Notes under the pieces: generated by a model | The model's input: the letters and a program-made list of their open reading frames with translations, nothing else | Told to the model about the DNA's origin: nothing | Databases searched by the model: none | Translations under genes and position numbers: made by a program | Part shown: positions 1 to 10,269 of the stretch, one piece after another | Layout of the letters: each line of letters starts with the position of its first letter | Position numbering within the stretch: position 1 is the first letter of the stretch | Assembly (NCBI GenBank): GCA_010093485.1 | Contig: MU001505.1 | Location: 523,375 to 587,374, forward strand | DNA: 64,000 bases | Origin: Karstenula rhodostoma CBS 690.94 | Taxonomy: Eukaryota; Ascomycota; Dothideomycetes; Pleosporales; Didymosphaeriaceae | Direction of reading: 5' to 3'

Positions 1-954
1 TATAGTTTTTTATTTATTACTACTACTAGAAGTATAATAATAAATCTACTAATATATCTTTCTTTTACTAACTTTTTTTTCTCCTTTACTACTATTACTA
101 CTTAGAGACTAATAAGTTTTTAAGAGTAACTATCTACCTACTCTAAAGCCTTTATATATCTAGTAATATAAAATATAAATTTATAAAAAGGAGATTATAT
201 AAGAACTATTACTACTACTACTTATTTCTACTAATATAATTTATAAGAGTATATTAATAAGAGTATATATTTAAATAGTTATTCCTATATTTTAAATAAA
301 TTTATATTCTATTTTAGGTAATTAACTATAATATTATAGTTTCTCTTCCTCCTTTTTTATTACTACTATTACTACTACTAGAAGTATAGTAGTAAATCTA
401 CTAATATATTTCTCTTTTACTAGTTTTCCTTCCTCCCTCCTCTCTTATTACTATTACTACTTAGAAATTAATATATTTTTAGAAGTAATTATTTATTTAC
501 CTTAAAGCCTCTATATATCTATAAGCTCTTATATTAGTAATAATTATTAGTATAAGACTAAATAATAAACTCTTATATTAGTAGTAACTATTAGTATAAG
601 GCTAAATAATAAGCTCTTATACTAGTAGTAAATAGTATATATATATAGTAATATTTAAATATATATTTTTAAAGAAAATAATAGATTCCTATTTCCTATA
701 TATATATTACTATTATACTAATAGTTACTATTAGTATAGAAGAAGGCTATAATATAAGAATATAAAATTATATATATTCTATTATATAAAATATCCCTTT
801 TAAAGATATTCTATACTTAAAAAAGGAAACTTTTCCCTATTTATAAGATTTATTACCTATTTTAACTAAAGTTTCCCTATATAGGGATATAATATACTTA
901 TATAGGGATATAATATATCTATCTAGGTAAATATATCCCTATTATAGGGAAACT
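1..954. repeat. RIP-saturated AT-rich repeat block, cut by the left edge
   Basis: The block is almost only A and T with scattered AG, GT, CC, CT and GC steps. Reading base by base I find no CA, TG or CG dinucleotide before position 956, after which normal composition starts at once. Loss of CpA and its complement TpG on both strands is the mark of repeat-induced point mutation, a fungal defence that mutates duplicated DNA. Two diverged copies of one segment lie at about 11-162 and 359-520, differing mostly by C/T and A/G. A 44-bp tandem repeat has copies at 522, 566 and 610. The right end carries an imperfect inverted repeat (870-891 against 932-954), as expected at a transposon end. No reading frame is left, so the element class cannot be told. 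Confidence 0.85.
870..954. repeat. Terminal inverted repeat at the edge of the RIP block
   Basis: Positions 870-891 and 932-954 are reverse complements apart from a one-base length difference; each arm contains TTTCCCTAT/ATAGGGA. Composition changes from AT-only to ordinary within two bases of 954, so the arm probably marks the true end of the mutated repeat. Confidence 0.6.
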
Positions 955-955
955 C

Positions 956-3159
956 TGGCCGTAGTGAGATCGTGAACGATGATTCCTCATCATTCTCGAC
1001 ACAGCAAATTCCAGCACGATTGGTCTAATGCAACCATGAAGTTGAGACGGGCTGGCTCGGCGAAGGCTCGTTATTCCGCGTGGGTTTGGGGCTGATCGAA
1101 GTGCGAAACTCGTTCGAAAGCCTCACTTTGTGGTTAATGATGGTGTACACCATGACAATTTACTCGTCCAGGGACATCGTGGGGACGGATGGGATGCTGA
1201 CACCCATCCTGAGCAGCTTTATCCTAGGTAGATATCCCTGATCACGTCCACGTCGTATTATCTGCGCCATATCATCGCCCAAATGTACCACCTTCTTGGG
1301 AAAGCTTAATGTATTTCAACCCATGTTTAGCTATACCGGGTGGGCGGATATGCAGAAACCCCGTGATAATTGGTTCGTCTGGGGTGTTTCGGACGTAGGG
1401 AGCCATTTGTACCAATTTTCCATAGAAATAAAGTTATTTCTATAGAAAGGTGGCACAAGGACTTTTACAAGGCATAATAAGCTCTTCTTCCCAATTTGCA
1501 TGATCCTTATGTTTTGGAAGGGCTTCTTTATGGTATCGTCGGACTCATCGTATTCCTCCGAGTATGCCTCCGGGTTGAACAATGATGGACACGTAGCGCT
1601 GACGCATAGGTGATGGTAGTGTAAGCTCGGAGTAGCACTGTGCAACGTTGAGCAGATGTGTCCACCAATGGGCGCGTAGAGGTGGTTGTAGCCGCTGTAG
1701 TCCAGCTCCAAGCTGCGGCATGATTATGGTAGCGCCAATACAATATGCATATAGACCGTTGAGCTGCGTACTAGTAATCCTTTCACCTGGCCATATGTCT
1801 TAAACATCTCTAGGAAACGGATGATGTCCTTATCCGTAATATAGATATAAGACTAGAAAACTGGGATACTGGTGTGACTCTATTCCTTGCATCCGAGGCT
1901 TGCCTACCTACTTGTGACAGCTTCTTGAACACGATCGTGTTTAGCTTGGTGGGCAGCTTGTCGAAATGAACGGGCGACTGGACATAAGCGGGAGTCGCAC
2001 CTTCGGTTTGACGCATGTCCCGGATTGAAGCGACGTCCATGGCACGTTCGGGAGCGGCAGCGCAAATGCCCGCGGTCGGGTGCAGGATCTAATTCGACGA
2101 TTATGGAGGTACTATAGGAGCGGTCAAATGTTCTAATTTAAGATTTCTTTCGATACAAGGCGTTGGCGTTCTAGAGGTTCCTTATCAACAGTCTACGAGG
2201 AATGCAGGAACTCTTTGAAGAACTTAACAGCTATGTTCTTCGCCCTCTCCAGCCTTTTCTTCTGCTTTTGATCCTTCTTATCGCCCTTCGCCGCGTTGAT
2301 CAGAGTCGGGCCTCCCGAACGCCGCTCTGAATAGGCGGTAGGATGTGTCCACAAAGTTCCACTTTCGAATCCACTGGACGATATGTTACGTACTGTTATG
2401 CTGTAGCCGGCCCCAACCCCTAACGCTTGTCCGTATGCCTTAGTGCTGCTCGTTTTCTACTACTTTTGGAAAGAGTAATCAGTTATACCGCAAGGACGTG
2501 CACTGCATAACTGAGCGATACAAACAGTAGTGGCCAATGACCCATTCGCATTCTCCCTTAGATCCACTGTTATGATCATCTCTTTTATCCGACCGTTACA
2601 AGTGGCTTGGCCATGAGGTACAAACGTTTACCATAGTGTAAGCTTATTCCTTTGTACGTGCCTGGTTCCCGAATATAGAATCCCAAGGCTGAACTATACT
2701 CTCGCTAACCGAGCCGAGCCGTCAGCCGTGCATAATTTTCTCCAAGTTCGCCCCTAAAAGGGTAAGGCCGGCAAAGTACGCGGCGCATGTATGTTACCCC
2801 ATCAGGATATACATTTACAGGTTCGGGCTTGGGCCATCGCATTCATCTACCATGATCCACTACGCGTGTTTAATGTAGAAACATCCGTAGGACAAGCGTG
2901 TGGATCTTCATACTGCGTCAGACAACAGCCTAATAGTACGTCGGACAGCCTGGCTGGGCATGACCTCAGCTGCGCAGCAAGATCCTTCTGTTGAATGAGG
3001 AAGGGTGGATCGAGGAGGTATAAGTAGCACGGCAAAGCTGCGTTGGAAGCAGCATCACCACCGATCACCACTTCTCCTCGCTTCTTAACAGCTAACTCAG
3101 CTCTTCTATCGCAGCCAATACCCTCTCAGGAAACTCAAACTCCAACCTCAACCGCCGAC
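956..3159. other. Gene-poor stretch between RIP block and effector gene
   Basis: Apart from the possible minus-strand pseudogene at 1331-2040 I find no convincing coding sequence. GC content is normal, so RIP did not spread visibly here. A TATA-like TATAAG at 3019-3024 probably serves the secreted protein gene starting at 3160. Confidence 0.5.
1331..2040 (-). pseudogene. Possible decayed gene of unknown function
   Basis: On the minus strand an ATG at 2040 opens 76 codons of plausible protein (starts MDVASIRDMRQTEG). After a break a second plausible frame runs from about 1850 to 1331 (contains TDKDIIRFLEMFKTYGQ and later DESDDTIKKPFQNIRIMQ). It is interrupted by an in-frame TAA near 1734, in a context where CAA to TAA would be a single C-to-T change. 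I recognise no family. The lesion type fits light RIP or simple decay. It could also be two unrelated chance frames. Confidence 0.3.
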
Positions 3160-3591
3160 ATGAAGTTCACCTCCATCCTCCTCTTTGCCGCTTCCCTGGC
3201 CTCTGTCTCCTCGACAGCCATCCCCGACTCTCAAACCCTCGAATGTGGCGAGCTCGGCCACATGAACATCAAGCCCGGGGACCTTCCGCCCAACGTTCAC
3301 CTCAGCGACGTCCGCACCTGCCGCGACCACCCCGAGACCACCAGCGTCAACAAGCGCAAGCACGACGGCACGCCCGACATCTTCAAACGCGATTGCAACA
3401 GCTCCGGCAAAACGAAGGGCTGCTCTAAGAACGGATACTGCTGGAAGGAGTGCGGCGGTGGACACAAGTGGTGCTGGGTTGCGCTGGCTGAAGGCTGGGG
3501 TCCGTGGAAGACGTGCTCGAATGATGGGCAGTGCAAGAGCAGTGACGCGTGTGCCCAAGGGGATTGCAAGGATTGTGGGTGCTCTTGCTAG
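3160..3591 (+). CDS. Secreted cysteine-rich protein, candidate effector
   Basis: A single-exon gene for 143 residues. The ATG at 3160 was chosen over upstream in-frame codons because it begins a classical signal peptide (MKFTSILLFAASLASVSS, cleavage after about residue 18-19). A propeptide follows with a Lys-Arg pair at IFKR, a typical Kex2 site. The predicted mature part of about 65 residues starts DCNSSGKTKG, carries 12 cysteines (an even number, six possible disulfides) and ends in a CKDCGCSC cluster. Signal peptide, Kex2-type propeptide and a dense Cys core are the layout of many fungal apoplastic effectors and antimicrobial peptides. I do not recognise a named family, so the activity is unknown. 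A TATA-like element lies about 140 bp upstream. The gene sits about 2.2 kb from the RIP-mutated block, a common setting for effectors. Confidence 0.8.
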   Translation: MKFTSILLFAASLASVSSTAIPDSQTLECGELGHMNIKPGDLPPNVHLSDVRTCRDHPETTSVNKRKHDGTPDIFKRDCNSSGKTKGCSKNGYCWKECGGGHKWCWVALAEGWGPWKTCSNDGQCKSSDACAQGDCKDCGCSC

Positions 3592-5610
3592 GTGTGACAG
3601 GTGTGGAGCATGAGCGGAGACCCCTCGGTAGTGAGTTGATGTATTGCTAGACGTTTTCAGGATGAATTCTTTTTGTAGAAGAGTCACTGTCATTACCGAA
3701 ATTAATGCCTGCTTAAACGGAGATTTCTCCCATGCTGGGCTGGAATTGATGAGGAATGTTCACAGTGGAGAAAAAACAATACTGTCAAAAAGTAAATTAA
3801 CATTCGATGCGTAGAATCCTATAAGATTCTTTCCAATTGAGTACCGCATTGTCGGCTTGAGATCTCAGGCTGTTGTGTATTATTGGTTCACGGAGGCAGT
3901 GCACATACGCGGCCGTCACTTTCAACCTCCCGCTTGCTATCAATCCTTCCCTTTCATTCCCGCTTCCGATATATTCGACCGGAATTTACTCCCATATATG
4001 AATAGACCCAATATGAAAACAGAAATGCTAAGGTTAGAGTAAGTGAGGCCGTGCAACGGCGGCACATAAACTGGTGAGGTGCGCATTGCATCCTCTGGCA
4101 TGCACGGCCCTAAGATTCGCGTCAATGAAATCACAGGGGCCCATTTAGAGTTATCCCACTCCATTGAGATATACAAAACACTACCGGCAGTTAAAGGAAT
4201 TGTCGACTCGTTGTGTGAGACGGCATGTGTTGCAAAGCCGGCAGTGCAGTGCTCTTGGACGCAGTCTTGTGGATCAAGTCAACAAGTGAAAAACGAGATG
4301 TCTGAAGACAGAGGTGAATGGCTCTAGCACCTAGGTTGAGGATATCATTGTCGACTCTAATTTTAATTTCTCCATATATGGAGTCTACCTAGTGAGAGCT
4401 AACATTGACCCTACTACTTATGGTGATGCAAGAGACATCGTCTGGGCTACCTATGGCCTCTATCACTAGTGCGATGGTGGACCATTCTGATCACGAGTAC
4501 TTAAGACTCGTCTCCTTCCCTACGACTCTGATGGCGAGAAAGCCAGCCATTTGGGCACAAAGTCAATGGTAACCTGCCTGAATGTCCACGCAAAGCCTTC
4601 AAAGAGCAGATACTATACCAACCAAGGATGGGGTGTCAAAACATCACCTTTTTTCATCAGTGGAGCGGAGCACAATCTTGCTCGAATGCAGCTTGAAGCA
4701 ACCCTCGATTTCAGGGGATGCTATGGGTTGGTACTAGCTGTTTTCACATATCTCATTACTATTCGTGCCTCAAAGACTCTTCATAAACCACGGAAAAGAA
4801 ATTCCTCCTGTCGGAGTTACTATTAGACTTAAAATAAACTCAACCGAAACTCGCCACGACCACATTCCTCCTACCATATCCCATCTCAGTCAAATAAACA
4901 AACCCTATCCAAACCATTCAAACATCTCGCACACATCAACATCTCATCCACCTTCCACCCCACAATCAAGACATCCGACCTCCTCCGACAACGCCACCCA
5001 ACCCGGAGCCCACAATTACCGGCGAATAAAAAACCTCCGACCCGCCCCTCCCACACAAAAGCGCATATGTATATTTCCGGCAACGAAAGCGACCCGCGAC
5101 CTCCGCGCTGATAACGTCCGCTCCACACGATTCCAACCCAACCCAACACACTCAACGCGGGAGGGAGTGCCGATCACTCCCTCTTCCCACAAGGCTAGAA
5201 ATCGTGGGTGGATACTCGGTGTTGGGAGATCCGAGATCGTGCGAGATGGGCATTGTGCTATCTTCACGTGCACGGAGTGGGGCTGGGCTGTGCAGGGAGA
5301 TTGCTTCGATTTTGAGGGGGGCCGGGGAAATGCACGGGGCATCGTTGAAGGAAGAGATTTGCAAGGTGATTTTTATGCCATCGCGAGGGGGGCTAGGCTG
5401 GTTCATCTACGGAGGGGAGAAGGGGACCTGATGGTTTGGAGTGCGTGCTCGGAGACAGATCGGCTGCGACGGGCCGTAGCATAGATCTTTCTTGTGCTTG
5501 CCTTGAGTCAAGATCCTCCATGTGGCCCAGGTTTTGCTTTTGCTTTTGCTGTTGGCAGAGCTATGTTATTTACAGAGATGTGCGTGGATATATACATTTT
5601 CAGAGCTCGG
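3592..5610. other. Intergenic, no gene recognised
   Basis: Short open frames exist on both strands, but none has a family signature, a clean start context or frame continuity through splice sites. Around 4840-5000 the plus strand is rich in C and A with little G, which opens frames by composition alone. The left part is the 3' flank of the cysteine-rich gene and the right end the 3' flank of the acetyltransferase gene. Confidence 0.5.
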
Positions 5611-6433
5611 CTACCTGGTGAACAACGCAAGCCCGTGTTCGCTCTTGCTAGCTTCCACCGTCAAGCCACCTTTCCCGTAGAAGCCGCGATTCTTCTCACC
5701 ACAGAGAACGCTGGCAACCACGTTTTCGCCCTCAGACTCGGCCTGCTTTACGCCCCATTGCACCAGCAGCTTGCCTACGCCCTTGCCCTGAAAGTCGGGA
5801 TGCACACCACATACATGCAAGTCCCAGCATTCGGCGCGGTCGCCAGTCCAGTACTTTTCCGAGTTGGACACGGCGTCATCAAGCCATTCCGCGTTCTTAG
5901 GGTCTGCCGCGCGGTTGGGAAACAGGCGCAGGGAGAGGGAGTGGTAGACGCTCAACGCTGGACTGATGAGGTTGCCTAATCGCCGATGATACTTAGCTGG
6001 GGAGCACTGGCGTTCGTGATGTGGAGAACAGTATGTTGAACAAGGGCACGGTCGAAGTGATTACGTGCGCACCGGAGCGACAAAGATGGCAGAACTCACG
6101 AGGATCCACTCGCGCCAGGTTCCTCCGCTGGCCACCTTCGCCTAACCTCCGCCAATCAGCTGCCCCAGCAACTCTTTCCTTTCCGTCTTCCTCGACCGTG
6201 ACGACGACGAACTGGTGTCGCCAGTCCCAGAACCGTTCACGCAGGCCTCGGAGAAGGAACCAATATACGTCCTCCGGGTGCTCCTTGCGATGTGGGTGCA
6301 TCAGCTTTCCGATGATCTCGTCGTCAAAGAAGGCGGCGTGCCAGACACGAGCCATGGCGGGTAGATCTGACAGCTGGGCCGTGCGAAGCTGCAAATTACG
6401 GGGGTTGCCCGGGTGTGCTGTGTCTGAGGGCAT
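5611..6433 (-). CDS. GNAT-family N-acetyltransferase
   Basis: Two exons (6433-6100 and 5975-5611) joined across a GTGAGT...TAG intron of 124 nt give 232 residues. The protein has the acetyl-CoA binding motif A of the GNAT fold, LHVCGVHPDFQGKGVGKLL (QGKGVGK at about residues 174-180). Before it lies an N-terminal region (MARVWHAAFFDDE...) typical of fungal GNATs with a long alpha1-alpha2 segment. Family members move an acetyl group from acetyl-CoA to an amine; the substrate cannot be told. The start at 6433 (MPSDTAHPG) is followed at once by the conserved LQLRTAQLSDLPAMA beta1-alpha1 region. No signal peptide is seen, so it is probably cytosolic or nuclear. It is not visibly linked to its neighbours. 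Confidence 0.85.
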
Positions 6434-7318
6434 GGTGGTTGGATGCCAGCCCGTATGGACGGCAAGCTTTTGGGTGGATGTGTGAAGCGTTGCAGTGACG
6501 ATGGCTTGCAGATGACATGAACTTTTGTTCCTGAAGCAGCTTTGGCTGAACGCGATTCCGATAGCCGACTTCAAAATCACCACTGGGGAGTCGTTCGACC
6601 GAAAGGAGAATGCAGGCGAGCGGAACAGCGCGCTCCGCGATTCTAGAACTGCAACCCTGCCGAGTCTTACGTTCGCTAAGCTGCCTCGATATCGCCAGGG
6701 CGATATTTGCAGGTAATAATGAAAAGTTGTTTGCGGGTCGCATAGAGGCAGAATCCTACAGATGCATGCTACTACTGTGTTGAGGAAAGCTCGGGCGCGG
6801 GCGCTACCGAGGATGTTCGATTGAGTTTAGCAACAGCGGAATCGGCACGGGGGACGGACCGGTCTGACTCGTAGAACTAGGGATCTGAGGCGGGGGCGGG
6901 ATGCAAAATGAAAGACTAACATTCGATTTGGCATAGCAGGGAGCGAGACGGGATGTCACCTCGGCGCGCAAGGCACATCCCGCTCACCGGCTGATAGCGT
7001 GGGGGCTGAGTGGCGCTTAGGACAAATATCGTCAATAATGGGATTGCATTCTGCCCGGCGGTTAATTAGATGCAACCCGGGATGCGGCATCGAAGGTAAC
7101 GGAAAGTAAACAAAGTTGAATTGCAAGCTGAATAATTTTTCCATATCGAATGCGACCCTGTCCCGCGCTGCGCATCGCATCAAGCGGCAAGCCACCAACC
7201 TGCCCCAAAGAGATCGCTCCGCGTAAGCGTGTCTCGGGGCCAAGGGAGGGATGCCGGCTCTGGAATGCGTGCCGCGATTGGTCGATGCCATAGATAGGAA
7301 GTCCCTCCGCGAAGGCTC
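6434..7318. other. Intergenic, no gene recognised
   Basis: This lies upstream of the acetyltransferase and downstream of the SAT4-type gene. Open frames here overlap on both strands and look random. A G-rich stretch near 6890-6900 is the only compositional feature. Confidence 0.5.
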
Positions 7319-8630
7319 TCATGATCGTACCACCGTCCACACAGTTTCTTTGCGAATAATCATGTCTTGGCTTCCACCACTGCCAAGGGAACTCCTCTCT
7401 CCGGCCTGGCGTGTCTGGATCTGTGTTTCGTACTTTTGGTCCGTCTCCGTGGCCCTCTCTGTGCCTGATGCTGAAGCCATCGCTTGGCTTCTTGATTGTG
7501 TGCCCATGCTCTTCATTTCGAAAGTTCCGTTGCCATAGGCCTTGACAGTGTAACCCCAGTCGGCCCCTCCCCAAGTTGCGGACAGTGATTGTAGGAACGC
7601 CTTCAGGTTGGGTATCGTCGTTGAGATCAAAGACCATGCGAGTAGAGCTTGGTGCCAAATGAGAGTTGGTACGATGTTGATGGGGGATGGCTGGTCGTCT
7701 GTGTACTTGATCCGCGTGCTCAGATGGACGATCGAGAAGACGATCACCCTGTGACGAGTCAGCCTGGTACCCAACCACTTCGGATTGTGGGGGCTATATA
7801 CAAGATCCTGAAGCAGAACGCTGCAATGACGCGCAGTTTGTAGCCTGTTTTCATCTGCAGCTGCCATACTAGATAGCCTGGCAGGAGCAGTAGGATGGCT
7901 TCAGTCGTGATGTCCAGTGCTGTGATTACGCTCCACCGCGCGTTCTAATTCCGAGTGAGTCAATGCTTCTCGGTTGCTTCGAATTATGCGCAACATACCT
8001 GACTGCTGCAGTGCTTTGTGAAGGAGCCGGAGACGGGGCATCCGGCACTGCTAATCACCACTGTCGCAATCCCGCAAGCAACAATGAATCCGAGCACAAC
8101 ATCGCACAGCCTGCCAGTGTGATGTTGCTCACGCATGAAAAGACGTCGTAGTAAGAGGATGCCAGAAGCTTTTGCAAGGTACAGCGCAATCAATAGAAGT
8201 ATCTGCGCTGCGAATACTAACTTCTAGCCGTCAGCGAAGACCTTAATGACCACTAGTTGACTTACGCTTGCTGTTGTGCTGAGGTTGGATACATGCTCTG
8301 GTACTTGTCCCAGGCCATTCCTGAGGGCCTTGAAGAACACAATGGCTTGTACGAGTCCAGTCAACTAAGGCATTGTCAGTGAAAAGACCAACACTTAGCA
8401 CACTGGGATTCAGTACTTACTGTACCCGCAACAATCAACGAGTCATCCCAGCCAAAGACTCTTCTCTTGATGAACAACCTGACTAACAATACACCAATCG
8501 CATAGATCAAGCCGAGAATCGAGGTGATCCATAGAGGTGCACTGTGGTTTTCGGGGCCGTAGGGAGCAAATCGGTTGCCCGCTGACGTATCCATGGGGTC
8601 GATCGTGGGTGTGTCTGCTAGGGGAACCAT
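7319..8630 (-). CDS. SAT4/Pth11-like rhodopsin-domain integral membrane protein
   Basis: Five exons (8630-8421, 8364-8266, 8223-7999, 7944-7802, 7748-7319) with introns of 42-56 nt keep frame throughout and give 368 residues. The family pattern is clear: a first membrane helix (WITSILGLIYAIGVLLVRL), then RRVFGWDDSLIVAGT, then GLGQVPEH, then a helix with LYLAKASGILLLRRLF. Later come WSVITALDITTEAILLLLP and the closing QALLAWSLISTTIPNLKAFL. This is the seven-helix fungal rhodopsin/SAT4 domain shared with Pth11-like receptors. No N-terminal CFEM domain is present. The C-terminal tail (about 100 residues, Ser/Gln/Thr rich) is probably cytosolic. Some relatives sense surface or host cues; this one's ligand is unknown. 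The ATG at 8630 is the only in-frame methionine before the first helix. Confidence 0.88.
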
Positions 8631-8934
8631 CTTCACAAAGTCAACCAGTTCCAGAAGTGATCAACAGTAAGGAGGTCTGTCCTGACTCCTTATATCAAGT
8701 GGGACGTTTCTGTAAAGATACTTCGCCTGCTAACGAGCATTTCAATACTTGCCCGTTTCTTCAGGCGGACTCAGCCTGGATCCTCCACCTGCACGTGTTC
8801 TGTTCCTGAGCACAGATGAGTGCAGCTGTCGGAGTTGTGCCGAATTCGCCTCCTCGCTGCCGGAACTGTTGGCGCCTCAGGTTCGAGCAACACGAGTGGC
8901 CTTCCGCCCGTAGTCGCTTCACGCCTGAGGCTCG

Positions 8935-8996
8935 GCACAACCGTCGAATCCTTCTTCTCCCAGGGTTGACGTCGAATGAGGACCTTGTCGCCTGCA
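8935..8996 (-). pseudogene. Dispersed coding relic, copy A
   Basis: This segment matches 61763-61824 at 58 of 62 bases in the same orientation. On the minus strand both copies read as similar peptide, here AGDKVLIRRQPWEKKDST. The frame runs on for some 60 codons without a start or known domain. Conservation at the peptide level suggests two remains of the 3' part of one gene or mobile-element gene. I do not recognise the parent. Confidence 0.5.
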
Positions 8997-9025
8997 TGAA
9001 TGCCCTTTCGTGCTTGACAAGCCTG

Positions 9026-9193
9026 ATACCGTAGAAATTGGATGCTCCCGGTTGAGCTGAATTAGGTTAGATTGTTTTCTACCCCAATCATGTAAGCTAT
9101 ATAGCGTTCTGGCCCCGCTTTTACGATCTATTCTGTTTTCTGGTTAGTTCGCTTATCCATAGCTCAACCGGGAGCATCCAATTTCTACGGTAT
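9026..9193. mobile_element. MITE-like element with 33-bp terminal inverted repeats
   Basis: Positions 9026-9058 and 9161-9193 are perfect reverse complements (33 bp). They enclose about 100 bp of non-coding sequence rich in T and A. If the outer TA on each side is taken as a target-site duplication, the element is a TA-flanked miniature of the Tc1/mariner/pogo type with tips starting CCGTAGAAATTGG. It has no coding capacity and would depend on a transposase elsewhere. Perfect arms argue for recent movement and for escape from RIP. Confidence 0.75.
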
Positions 9194-10269
9194 GGGAGGC
9201 ATGGTTTCCAGCCGTTCAGTTCTCTAGTGCGTTCCAGCGCACCGACTGTCCGCAGTAGCCCTGCAGCCTGTCGTCCCAGATGAGATGACCTGGTTTCGAA
9301 GGAAGCCTCAAGCCGTGCACGGGAGAGGGCTCCAATCTCGTTGGTCGCTCATGAACACGGTAAGACGTTCATGCACCCCGCTATGGGGAGACTCCGCGTG
9401 GCGTGCAATTATGGGCCGTGGAGCACGCAGTCTCCGGTCGCCCACGCCGTCATACCACCACAGCGCTATGCTGCGGCCACCGAGGGCTGTTTTTAAGGCG
9501 TTCCCGTGCCACTCTGCTGGTAGCGATGCGTCTACGATACACCAATCATGGACCCTGGGGACGCGTTAATCAAAAGGAAGAGAGCCGCTACGTGTGCAGG
9601 GGTCGGAGTTGTCTCGAAATGGTACCTGGCCATAGGTGAATTCATCCGCTCGCGCTAGAGAGGCCATGGATGGGGGATTTTTCCACAATATTGACGCGCC
9701 CGAATTGCAGACCTGCAGACACGCTCGTATATGTAACGTGCGTTGCAGCACAGTTGACAATACATCTGCTCCACTTTGCACGGTCGCGCCGAACGGCTCG
9801 CCTGTCGATCGCGCAATATGGAGGGTCCATGTTCACCCAGGGCGAACTAGAGGAGCACATTTTGTAACATGTGGGCACACTGCGAGTGGCGTGTCGCAGA
9901 TACGGAGTAGCCGATGAACAGACCCTCGGTTAGGATCCTGCAGCAACGAAACGCGAGGGGATGCGGTCCAGACGGGCCCTTCCCGAAACCGTCGTCTGCA
10001 TGCTCCTATCGCGCTAGTTCCCTTGTTGGCACTTTGGTCTCGTAATGGGAGTGGCCGCGCAGCTTGTTCTGTACCAGCATTGTAATGAGGTTGCGTCCCT
10101 TGCACCGGAGGGGCGAGCGCATCAGTTGGCAGGCATCTAGACATTCGCGTTTGACTCGTACTCCGTTATACTCCGTTATAAAGGTGTGGTTCGTGCCTCG
10201 CGGGACGTTGGCAGCGGGTACCTTCTTTCGTTACGCTCATTCTCCTCTCTCTACACCCTCACCGCAACA

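Larger units (their letters stand above)
8631..10269. other. Gene-free accessory stretch with MITE and dispersed relic
   Basis: It holds a 62-bp sequence repeated at 61.8 kb (8935-8996) and a 168-bp inverted-repeat element (9026-9193). From 9200 to 10150 several frames are open on both strands, which reflects few chance stops, and I see no family. A 10-bp unit CTCCGTTATA is doubled just before a TATAAAG at about 10176-10182, the likely TATA box of the permease gene. Confidence 0.5.

Noticed and set aside
3148..3693. Minus-strand frame of 181 codons over the cysteine-rich gene
   Set aside because: It overlaps a frame with signal peptide, Kex2 site and cysteine pattern; the reverse frame is Ala/Val/Arg-rich noise.
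4765..5484. Plus-strand open frame of 239 codons
   Set aside because: Composition is C/A-rich then G-rich. The frame has no family pattern and several frames on both strands are open over the same bases.
8870..8935. Short inverted repeat GCCTCAGG...CCTGAGGC beside the relic
   Set aside because: An 8-bp stem with a loop of about 40 bases is expected by chance at this scale and is not a clear element end.
9566..10144. Overlapping open frames on both strands after the MITE
   Set aside because: Four or more frames are open at once, which shows few chance stops rather than coding.
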